This document shows, one piece after another, positions 5,708-12,081 of a DNA stretch of 12,081 nucleotides (within the stretch, counting starts at the first letter, position 1; the number at the start of each line of letters is the position of its first letter). A model generated the notes under the pieces. The model searched no databases. It was not told where the DNA came from and saw only the letters and a program-made list of their open reading frames with translations. The stretch is from Candidatus Heimdallarchaeota archaeon (lineage in GTDB: Archaea; Asgardarchaeota; Heimdallarchaeia; JABLTI01). A program made the translations under genes and the position numbers. The stretch lies in the NCBI GenBank assembly GCA_030602675.1, contig JAUVZH010000038.1:1-12081 (forward strand). The letters run 5' to 3'.

Positions 5708-6421
5708 TTAATCCTTCAGTTTCTCGAGAAATTCATTAATCAATTTTGCATTGATAGTTCCTTTTACTCTATCACCATTTTCGCAAACAGCACCACGAAT
5801 GCCAACAATATCTGGTTTCAAATCTTTTAGAATAGGGATATGCTTTAAACCAATCGATCCACCTAAAGCAACACCTAGCTTCTTCTTTCTAGCAGAAGAT
5901 ACGAATTTTTTCAAATCACTAATTTCTAGAAGGTCAAAAAGTGATTTACCATTCATTTTATTATAAGTATCAATCATAACATAATCACTAGAAGATTCAA
6001 GAGCAACTTTTGGAATGGATAGTGGATCAATAGAACCAATACTCTTACCTTCAGCATAACCAGCAGCAACAACAGCAATTGGAAGGTTAAGTTCATCTCG
6101 AGTTCTAGTAACAGCACACATGATTTCTACTGCTTCATTTGTATTCTTGACACCGAATAAACCCACTTTGACAAAAGAAGCTCCAGCATTTGCTGCACCA
6201 AGAGCAGCAAGAGCAACGGTACCAGGTTTGAAAGGAACATCACCAATTGTAGCGCTAATAGGTATGTGACTAGGAACATTAGTACGGATTTCTTTGATTA
6301 CCCAAGGGAAATTAGCACCTAAGGAACCTTCTGCAGGGTTCTTGACATCGATGATGTCTGCGTTTCCTCTAACACATTCCAAAGCTTCTGATAGTGTTTG
6401 AGGGGAAACAAGTAGATGCAA
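5708..6421 (-). CDS. mfnB: (5-formylfuran-3-yl)methyl phosphate synthase (methanofuran biosynthesis)
   Basis: MfnB condenses two glyceraldehyde-3-phosphate molecules to the furan phosphate used to build methanofuran, the C1 carrier of formylmethanofuran dehydrogenase. Length 237 is close to the family norm (about 235). The hallmark DVKNPAEGSLGANFPWVI is at residues 25-42. K27 and K155, the lysines I recall as essential in the Methanocaldococcus jannaschii enzyme, are conserved, as are D25 and K85 (SFVKVGLFG). The barrel end GVALGGSIGL and IVGIRGAVC is intact. The start is TTG at 6421, chosen because the family begins M-x-LLVSP and here reads MHLLVSP; AGGA lies a few bases upstream. A hairpin terminator after trxB suggests separate transcription. 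It implies an archaeal C1 pathway in the host. Confidence 0.93.
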   Translation of the reverse strand: MHLLVSPQTLSEALECVRGNADIIDVKNPAEGSLGANFPWVIKEIRTNVPSHIPISATIGDVPFKPGTVALAALGAANAGASFVKVGLFGVKNTNEAVEIMCAVTRTRDELNLPIAVVAAGYAEGKSIGSIDPLSIPKVALESSSDYVMIDTYNKMNGKSLFDLLEISDLKKFVSSARKKKLGVALGGSIGLKHIPILKDLKPDIVGIRGAVCENGDRVKGTINAKLINEFLEKLKD

Positions 6422-6510
6422 GATTCCTAAACCGTCCTAACGATGTTAATCTTTAGTAATAATGCTAAATGAAAAATTCTTCGCTAAGACTAATAAAACC
6501 TATCTAAGTA

Positions 6511-6548
6511 ATAAAAGAAAAATATAGTGAGAATTTGAATAATTCTCA
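6511..6548 (-). terminator. trxB terminator: 8-bp stem and T-rich tract
   Basis: On the minus strand TGAGAATT (6548-6541) pairs with AATTCTCA (6535-6528) around a five-base loop, one base after the trxB stop. It is followed by TATATTTTTCTTTTAT (6526-6511). It looks like an intrinsic terminator and separates trxB from mfnB. Confidence 0.6.
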
Positions 6549-6549
6549 A

Positions 6550-7476
6550 TTATTTATACCAACTACCACCATTCATAAACAAGAAGGCGTTCATAGTTGC
6601 CGTTGTTGCTTGACCTGTAGAAACGGTAAGTTGCTTTTGTCCACCTGTGATATCTCCTGCAGCGTAAATGCCTTCAATGTTGGTTTGCATCTTCTTGTCA
6701 ACAATAATGTAGCCATTTTCATCGAGTTCAATACCAATTTCTGTTGCAAGTTTATTATTAGGATCATAACCAATAGAAATGAAAACACCACTGACTGGAA
6801 CCTCTGTTACTTCATCTGTTTTTACATTTGCTAATTTAAGACCTGTGACCTTTTTCCCATCACCAAGAATTTCCTTAATAATAGAGTTCCAATAGAATTG
6901 GATGCCTGCTTTTTCAATCTGTTTGATATAAGCATGTTCAGCTCGCAATTTATCTCTGCGGTGAATCATATGAAGCTCAGGTGTTAGTTTAGCAAGATGC
7001 AAAGCTTCAATTGCAGCAGAATTGCCACCGCCAACAACTACAACCTTTCGATTTCTGAAAAAGCTCCCATCGCAAGTTGCGCACCAAGAAATACCTCTTC
7101 CAGAATATTTCTCTTCACCTGGTATGCCTAATTTTCTATGACTACTACCTGTCGTAAAAACAATTGTTTTGGTTTTGTATTGCTCTCCTGTATTCAAAGT
7201 AATTATTTTCTCATCTGGATCAAGCGCTGTAATACTGATTAATTCTTTTATTTCTGCACCAAAAAAGGTACTTTGCTGTTTGTATCTTGCAGTAAGATCA
7301 GTTCCTTTTATTGGTTCCATTCCAGGAAAATTTTCAATTAATGGCGAAATTGCCATAGCTCCCCCGACTAATTGCTTTTCCAAAATTAGTGTTTTTAACC
7401 CATAACGTCCTCCGTATAATCCAACTGTTAGACCTGCTGGTCCACCACCAATAGCAATAATATCGTACTCTTGCAT
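6550..7476 (-). CDS. trxB: Thioredoxin-disulfide reductase
   Basis: FAD- and NAD(P)H-dependent flavoprotein that passes electrons to thioredoxin through a redox-active disulfide in the cytoplasm. Features in order: FAD-binding GGGPAG (10-15), the active-site pair C132-x2-C135 in WCATCDGSFF, NADPH-binding GGGNSA (149-154), the HRRDKLR motif (172-178) that favours NADPH over NADH, and GIYAAGD (269-275) of the FAD domain. The 308-residue length is normal for low-molecular-weight TrxB. The ATG at 7476 lacks a clear ribosome binding site, and a TTTTAAA element lies about 31-37 bases upstream, so a leaderless or nearly leaderless mRNA is likely. The thioredoxin partner is not in this window. Confidence 0.95.
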   Translation of the reverse strand: MQEYDIIAIGGGPAGLTVGLYGGRYGLKTLILEKQLVGGAMAISPLIENFPGMEPIKGTDLTARYKQQSTFFGAEIKELISITALDPDEKIITLNTGEQYKTKTIVFTTGSSHRKLGIPGEEKYSGRGISWCATCDGSFFRNRKVVVVGGGNSAAIEALHLAKLTPELHMIHRRDKLRAEHAYIKQIEKAGIQFYWNSIIKEILGDGKKVTGLKLANVKTDEVTEVPVSGVFISIGYDPNNKLATEIGIELDENGYIIVDKKMQTNIEGIYAAGDITGGQKQLTVSTGQATTATMNAFLFMNGGSWYK

Positions 7477-7593
7477 TTTTATCTAATAATTGAATTACAT
7501 AATTAGTTTAAAACAATTTGCTCTCAATTCTAAGAAGAAAGAGTCGAATCATTTTAGAAAATAAGTGAACTAATTGTACTTTGTTAATAATTT

Positions 7594-8775
7594 CTATAGG
7601 AAGTACGGTTTATCTCTTCGTTTTGCTTTTATGGTTTCTTCTAGTTGATTTGCTAACTCCGTTGCTGAAATATCTGAGAGTGATAATAGTATTTCTCTTT
7701 CGAGATTATGCAAAGCTATCATTGCGTTTTTCTCTAAATCACTTAGAATATCTGAAAACATTTTTGCTAATTGCATTTGATTGTATTCTTCACAGATGCT
7801 TATGTAATAACTTGGCAAATCTAGGAAATTAAGGAATGCTTTCGTGCTACTCTTGAATCTTCTAGCAATTGTTAATAACATAAGTTTGTGCCCTATTGTG
7901 AACTCCTCTAGCTTTTGTTCTGTTATACAGAAATCTGTCAGAGATTTATTTACAGCTCGTACATGTTCTGGGATTATTGTTATGGAATGATTTTTCTGAG
8001 CAAGTGTATCAGCTTTATCTACTAAGTCTAATGATAAATGCATGTTGCCTTGCGATACCATAGCTATGAACCAAATAGTTTCTTCAACAATTTTCTTCTT
8101 GATATTCTTCTTAATGTAATCATTAATTAGATTGAAAGTTTGCTGAGCTGAATTAGGCTCGAAAGGAATAACATCAGTTACGATCTTTCTAAAAACGCTT
8201 CTGTCCAATTCTGCAAGAAATTCAATTTCATGAGCAACTAAGATTTGGGAGAAAAGATTGGGTTCGTCTTTTGATTTTCCTTCTGAAAATCTCTGAAAAC
8301 CATAGATGAGCGAATTAACTTCTTCTGGTTCTTTTTTTACTAATGAATCAATATTATCGAAAATTATTATCAAGTGTTCTTTTTGTGCATAAAGAATGTC
8401 AGCCAAAATGTATTGTAGCTCTGCTGTTTGACATTCATCTGCATTAGCATAAAAGAAAGGATCTATTTTTTGAATTATTTCTAAAACAACAGTTTTTGAA
8501 GTGTTGTGCTTAGCGCAATCAATGTTTATGCAGTTAAGGCGAACATCTGTTTCATGATTAACAATACGTCTGTTCTGAATTCTAGCTTGAAAATTATCTA
8601 AAACAAATGATTTGCCAGACCCTGGAGGACCAATTAGAATTACTCGGGCAATAGCTTCGCCAGGATTAGTGAGAACTCGTCGAAACGAAGTCAATAATTC
8701 ATCAAACTCAAAATCACGATATTGAAACTCTTCACTAGGAGAAGGAGGCTTGCGAGAGCTTATTTTCGGTATCAT
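7594..8775 (-). CDS. Degenerate Orc1/Cdc6-family AAA+ ATPase with winged helix
   Basis: 393 residues. AAA+ core: Walker A GPPGSGKS (49-56); Walker B LIIIFDNID (135-143); a sensor-1 region ILVAHEIEFLAELD (178-191) that aligns with the ISNDLKFLE-LD segment of archaeal Orc1/Cdc6; and sensor-2/lid segment GNMHLSLDLVDKA (243-255). A C-terminal winged-helix domain (about 290-385) starts with IGHKLMLLTIARR. Orc1/Cdc6 proteins bind origin DNA and load MCM. Here the Walker B Glu of DExD is N141, the sensor-1 Asn is replaced by H183 and the sensor-2 Arg of GDARRAL by H246, so ATP may be bound but hydrolysed poorly. I read it as a non-canonical paralogue rather than the main initiator. AGAGGG at 8788-8783 supports the ATG. 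It is head-to-head with the WD40 gene. Confidence 0.82.
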   Translation of the reverse strand: MIPKISSRKPPSPSEEFQYRDFEFDELLTSFRRVLTNPGEAIARVILIGPPGSGKSFVLDNFQARIQNRRIVNHETDVRLNCINIDCAKHNTSKTVVLEIIQKIDPFFYANADECQTAELQYILADILYAQKEHLIIIFDNIDSLVKKEPEEVNSLIYGFQRFSEGKSKDEPNLFSQILVAHEIEFLAELDRSVFRKIVTDVIPFEPNSAQQTFNLINDYIKKNIKKKIVEETIWFIAMVSQGNMHLSLDLVDKADTLAQKNHSITIIPEHVRAVNKSLTDFCITEQKLEEFTIGHKLMLLTIARRFKSSTKAFLNFLDLPSYYISICEEYNQMQLAKMFSDILSDLEKNAMIALHNLEREILLSLSDISATELANQLEETIKAKRRDKPYFL

Positions 8776-8814
8776 TTTTGACCCTCTAATGGATAATTCT
8801 AATCCTTGAGGAAG

Positions 8815-8823
8815 TGATTATAT
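8815..8823 (-). promoter_or_regulatory. TATA-like box for the Orc-like gene
   Basis: On the minus strand AATATAATC lies 40-48 bases upstream of the ATG at 8775. A start 25 bases further would give a leader of about 15-20 bases containing the AGAGGG ribosome binding site. Pattern-based inference. Confidence 0.4.
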
Positions 8824-8859
8824 TCCATACGCAACTGAAACTAATCATCCAAAAAATAG

Positions 8860-8889
8860 TTTAGAGGGAGCTATAAAAATACCTCTAAA
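8860..8889. promoter_or_regulatory. 8-bp inverted repeat enclosing a TATA-like box (candidate operator)
   Basis: TTTAGAGG (8860-8867) and CCTCTAAA (8882-8889) are perfect inverted arms around 14 bases that contain CTATAAAAAT (8871-8880). A third CCTCTAA copy is at 8783-8789, over the ribosome binding site of the Orc-like gene. The layout would suit a dimeric regulator that blocks TBP and controls one or both divergent genes. For the WD40 gene it implies a leader of about 95 bases; a nearer AT-rich element (CAATAAATAATA near 8932-8943) is an alternative promoter. Confidence 0.4.
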
Positions 8890-8998
8890 ATGAGTAACGG
8901 GATTTAAATTGTTAATTTGGAAACCTTTATTCAATAAATAATACCTCATAAAATCAGAACATGATTTGATATTTAATAGATCAATATGGTGAGAAACA

Positions 8999-10576
8999 AT
9001 GAGCAGTGAAAGCAAAAAGAAAGATGAAACAGCACAAAAAGTAGAGCAATGCACAACATTTTCGTTTACACCAGATAGCACAGTTATAGCTACTGGTTAT
9101 GATTCAGGAACAATCAGACTTTGGAATATTAATTCAGATAAAGAGATGTTAGTGTTAAAGGGACATAAAGACAAAATTACTTCCATTGTTTTCTCTAATG
9201 ATGGAAAAATATTCGCCTCAGGATCTTCTGATAGAAGAATAATCATCTGGGATGCTTTTCAAGGACATATTCTCAAAATAATTAAGGGGTACTGGGGATC
9301 AGTAAATAGTTTAGCTTTCAGAAAAGATGATAAAATATTGGCCTCAGCAACAGCTGATAATCGTATTCGATTATGGGATTTAAAGAGAAAATGGAAGAAG
9401 ACCCAAGAACTAAAGCAACACTCAGATACTATTACTAAGATAGAATTTTCACCTAACGCGAATTTCTTAGCATCATCATCACTAGATCATATGGTAATGC
9501 TTTGGAAGGTAGCTAACGGAAAAAAGATCGGTGAGTTAAAAGGACATTTTAGTTCAGTAACCGATTTAGTTTACAGCCCAGATGGAAAAATATTGGTAAC
9601 AAGTTCAAGTGATGGTTCAATAAAACTCTGGGATGTTGAGAAGTTAAAAGAAATCAGAAGAATCGCTGCAGTAAATACTGTATTTACTTCAATTGCTTAT
9701 CACCCAAAGAAGAAAGTGATTGCAAGTGGCTCATCTGATAACATAGTAAGACTCTGGGATATTAAGAATGCTAATGAAATTAAAGCAATCGAGAAACATA
9801 AGGAAACAATCACAAAAGTAGCATTTAGTCCAGATGGGTCAATACTCGTCTCATTGGCTGCAGACGGCAAGGTAAAAGTTTGGAATGTCGATGATATTCT
9901 CGCAGAAGCTGATACAAGTTTTTTGGCTCGAGCAAAGAAAGCATTAGACATTGATAATGTCAAACGTATTGTTTCTAATCTGTGGGATAAATCAATAGGA
10001 AGAATAGTTGAACCACAAGAAGAAAAAGTACCAGTTACTGACAATGAAGAACTTAGAATGAAAATGACTCAAGAATTACCTGAGCTTATCTCCTTGATGA
10101 ACGAAAAAGAGGAATTGAAGGTAGCTGATGTCCAAAGTAGGTATAATTGTAGCAAAACGACAGTTGAGGATGTAATTATTGTACTTCTTGAAGAAAATAA
10201 AATCAGTGGCACATTCAATACTTTTACTGGTATCTTTACAGTTCAACATGAAAAGGATAATTCCTCTCGAGAAGAAAGCTTACCTGAAATTAGCGTAGAT
10301 TATGCTCGAACTTGCTTTTTCTGTGGCGAACCAATAAATGAATCGATGACTACTTGTCCAGCTTGTAATGAAGAACTTGCAAGATGCCCTGTCTGTAAAT
10401 TAACAATAGATTTCGATGATGAGTTAGGAGTTTGTATTTACTGTGGAATTAAAGGACATCTAAGTCATATGAAAGAAGCAGTAAAAGTTACAGGTGCATG
10501 CCCAGTATGTAGAAAAAATATTGATTGGTATACAGAAATAACTGAATTTAAAAGAACACCAAGAAAAAGTATATGA
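8999..10576 (+). CDS. Seven-bladed WD40 protein with winged-helix and RING-like zinc C terminus
   Basis: 525 residues. Seven WD40 repeats end in conserved Trp at 42, 84, 126, 169, 211, 253 and 295, an almost exact 42-residue period that makes one complete propeller. A linker (about 305-350) leads to a winged-helix-like domain (about 352-413) with YNCSKTTVEDVIIVL. Then come zinc modules: C439-x2-C442 with C453-x2-C456, and C463-x2-C466, C479-x2-C482, H487, H490, C501-x2-C504. The last has CCCC-HH-CC order with a GHLSHM core, like the RING of eukaryotic GATOR2 subunits (WDR24, WDR59, MIOS). Predicted cytosolic scaffold; E3 ligase activity is not shown. GGTGA at 8988-8992, six bases upstream, fixes the ATG. 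It is divergent from the Orc-like ATPase gene. Confidence 0.88.
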   Translation: MSSESKKKDETAQKVEQCTTFSFTPDSTVIATGYDSGTIRLWNINSDKEMLVLKGHKDKITSIVFSNDGKIFASGSSDRRIIIWDAFQGHILKIIKGYWGSVNSLAFRKDDKILASATADNRIRLWDLKRKWKKTQELKQHSDTITKIEFSPNANFLASSSLDHMVMLWKVANGKKIGELKGHFSSVTDLVYSPDGKILVTSSSDGSIKLWDVEKLKEIRRIAAVNTVFTSIAYHPKKKVIASGSSDNIVRLWDIKNANEIKAIEKHKETITKVAFSPDGSILVSLAADGKVKVWNVDDILAEADTSFLARAKKALDIDNVKRIVSNLWDKSIGRIVEPQEEKVPVTDNEELRMKMTQELPELISLMNEKEELKVADVQSRYNCSKTTVEDVIIVLLEENKISGTFNTFTGIFTVQHEKDNSSREESLPEISVDYARTCFFCGEPINESMTTCPACNEELARCPVCKLTIDFDDELGVCIYCGIKGHLSHMKEAVKVTGACPVCRKNIDWYTEITEFKRTPRKSI

Positions 10577-10606
10577 GGATTTTACATCCTCTAATTAATT
10601 TTTTTT
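10575..10606 (+). terminator. Hairpin and T8 terminator of the WD40 gene
   Basis: GAGGAT (10575-10580) pairs with ATCCTC (10586-10591) around a five-base loop; the stem overlaps the WD40 stop codon. Eight T follow at 10599-10606. Read on the minus strand the same stem is followed by a T-rich run, so it may also end the convergent cyclophilin transcript. Confidence 0.6.
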
Positions 10607-10608
10607 AT

Positions 10609-11082
10609 TCACATCTTTTTTAATTGCCAATTCTTAATCTTTTCACTAACGTCTCTGACAGTTGCTTTAATGATTTTATCGCCTTTTTTAATGCTGTTAA
10701 CAACTTCCATGCCTTTAATCGTTTGACCGAAAACAGTGTGATTGCGATTAAGATGTTTGGTTTTCTCTTCATCTGTGACGACAAAGAATTGTGAACCGCC
10801 AGTATTTCTTCCAGCATGAGCCATGCTTAAAGCTCCGAGCTTGTGTTCTTGCTTTGGGGCATCTACTTCACAAGGAATTCTATAACCCGGACCACCAGAA
10901 CCAGTGCCTTTAGGATCTCCACCTTGGATTACAAATTTAGGAATTACTCTGTGGAATGTAATGCCATCGTAAAATCCTTTTTCAATTAAACTAACAAAGC
11001 TCTTGACAGTGTTAGGTGTTTCTTCATCGAATAATTCTATCTCAATTATTCCTTTTTCTGTTTCAAGTGTTGCAATAGTCAT
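10609..11082 (-). CDS. Cyclophilin-type peptidyl-prolyl cis-trans isomerase
   Basis: Single-domain cyclophilin that isomerises Xaa-Pro bonds during protein folding; no signal peptide, so cytoplasmic. From ATG 11082 it is 157 residues: FHRVI with catalytic R45, F50, Q53 in VIQGGDP, GSQFF (96-100), and NHTVFG with H115. The position of the cyclosporin-contacting Trp of human CypA (W121) appears to be H110, as in many prokaryotic cyclophilins, which predicts weak cyclosporin binding. A GTG at 11091 is in frame and would add three residues. I prefer the ATG because a GAGTGG purine stretch precedes it and nothing precedes the GTG. It is convergent with the WD40 gene. Confidence 0.93.
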   Translation of the reverse strand: MTIATLETEKGIIEIELFDEETPNTVKSFVSLIEKGFYDGITFHRVIPKFVIQGGDPKGTGSGGPGYRIPCEVDAPKQEHKLGALSMAHAGRNTGGSQFFVVTDEEKTKHLNRNHTVFGQTIKGMEVVNSIKKGDKIIKATVRDVSEKIKNWQLKKM

Positions 11083-11297
11083 AATTTCCACTCAAAGTTT
11101 CGTTATAATTTCACAAGCGAATGCTTTATGAAAAAAGTCTTTTGGTTTAACTGTTAATGTTTGAATACAAAGCAAGAATTTTTGTGGAAAAAGTTCAAGA
11201 TATAATTCAGCTTCCAAACAAAAATTCCCAAATAGCTACCCTTTTAATACAAAGCTGTCAATTCTAATTCATATATTATTTTGAGGTTGAAAACATA

Positions 11298-12081
11298 ATG
11301 AAAAAAGCACTTAGAGTAATTCTACCTGTTTTAATGATAGGTATTGTTTTCTCTAGTCAAAATGTCCATGGTGACTATTTAGTTACTGTCGGATCTATCT
11401 TCAACTACGATGTTGTAGAATCAGATATGTCTGTAACATTCGGAGTAAATACTGCATCTGGAACTGGATTTGAAGTTGCAAATACCACTTTTGCTGCAGG
11501 AACAACAGTAGAGCTCAATGTTACAGCCGTTGATTCCCTTGGTGTGGATTATAATCTCACTGCAGGAGCCTTTACTGAAGAGAAATCAACAAGCGTTTGG
11601 GATTCTTTAGGTATGGTTTTTCTCACAATCTTTCCACTGTTTGTATCTTTGGGAATAGCTACGACTGAGTGGGATCAAAATGCAACTGAAGATACCCATG
11701 CAGGACTATTACTGGTTCCATTTTTAGATGTTGATAACTCATCCTGGAAACCATGGAGCATCTGGGCTGATATGGCTGATTCTATTCATGCAAATGGTAC
11801 TACAGCTATGGAAAACATTACTACATCTTTAGTTTGGGATGCAACATATGATAACACATCAACAGATTTCATCTTTGAAACTCACTTAAGTGGAGAAATA
11901 GCTGATTTAGTAAATAACTCAGGTTCTCTAACACAAGTTAATCTTACAATCGAACACAGATACCAATTTGCCTATACAATAGCTACTGGTGTTATGCTTG
12001 GAATGCGTATGGTCGGTGAAGTTACTGGATTTGTGAATGGAACGATATTTGAAATGAAATACAATTATCTAACAGAAAAAG
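11298..12081 (+). CDS. Secreted or surface protein rich in N-glycosylation sequons (3' end outside window)
   Basis: The frame is open from ATG 11298 to the window end, 261 residues so far. GAGGTTGA at 11283-11290 with a seven-base spacer supports the start. MKK and a hydrophobic stretch (ALRVILPVLMIGIVF) form a signal peptide, with cleavage probably near NVHG-DYLV at about residue 25. The mature part begins with a short strand pattern (GSIFNYDVVES) and has eleven N-x-S/T sequons, no cysteines and many Asn/Thr/Gly residues. This fits an extracellular archaeal glycoprotein. One moderately hydrophobic segment (LGMVFLTIFPLFVSLGIA, about 104-121) could be buried or membrane-associated. The C terminus, where an anchor would be expected, is not visible. 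The family is not recognised. Confidence 0.8.
   Translation, partial: MKKALRVILPVLMIGIVFSSQNVHGDYLVTVGSIFNYDVVESDMSVTFGVNTASGTGFEVANTTFAAGTTVELNVTAVDSLGVDYNLTAGAFTEEKSTSVWDSLGMVFLTIFPLFVSLGIATTEWDQNATEDTHAGLLLVPFLDVDNSSWKPWSIWADMADSIHANGTTAMENITTSLVWDATYDNTSTDFIFETHLSGEIADLVNNSGSLTQVNLTIEHRYQFAYTIATGVMLGMRMVGEVTGFVNGTIFEMKYNYLTEK

Noticed and set aside
8776..8998. Replication origin beside the Orc-like gene
   Set aside because: Archaeal origins often adjoin orc1/cdc6, but I see no cluster of origin recognition boxes or G-strings here, only one weak TTGGAAACC, and the ATPase looks non-canonical.
9700..10044. Minus-strand ORF of 114 codons inside the WD40 gene
   Set aside because: It is antisense to well-conserved WD repeats and its peptide shows no recognisable domain.

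Overview
The window looks like a chromosomal segment from a low-G+C archaeon (about one third G+C by eye). The archaeal signs are RadA, an Orc1/Cdc6-family ATPase, MfnB (first committed enzyme of methanofuran biosynthesis), an archaeal EMAP/tRNA-binding protein, T-rich terminators, TATA-like promoters and ribosome binding sites with a GGTGA core. Eukaryote-flavoured features make an Asgard archaeon my best guess: a seven-bladed WD40 protein ending in a RING-like zinc module, a RAD51-style Walker A in RadA, and a cyclophilin. This is inference, not proof; no rRNA or ribosomal protein is present to settle it.

Layout. 1-1300: the 3' end of an unrecognised gene, then a stand-alone CheY-like response regulator followed directly by a long imperfect hairpin and a second smaller one. 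1340-2531: a same-strand cluster of an HNH-type zinc protein, two very small ORFs (34 and 45 aa, the second possibly frameshifted) and a 100-aa helical protein. 2657-4667 (minus): a two-helix membrane protein of unknown function, and radA with an unusually long charged N-terminal tail. 4984-5676 (plus): the tRNA-binding protein, divergent from radA. 5708-8775 (minus): mfnB, trxB and a degenerate Orc1/Cdc6-like ATPase. 8999-10576 (plus): the WD40-wHTH-zinc protein, head-to-head with the ATPase across a 223-bp region that holds an inverted repeat around a TATA-like box. 10609-11091 (minus): cyclophilin. 11298 to the end: a secreted, sequon-rich protein cut by the window edge.

How they work together. 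Most genes are single transcription units with their own terminators: information processing (RadA, Orc-like, tRNA-binding), redox (TrxB), cofactor synthesis (MfnB) and protein folding (cyclophilin). The most interesting parts are the divergent Orc-like ATPase and WD40/RING-like pair, and the HNH-plus-small-ORF cluster. No CRISPR array, insertion sequence, tRNA or rRNA gene was seen.
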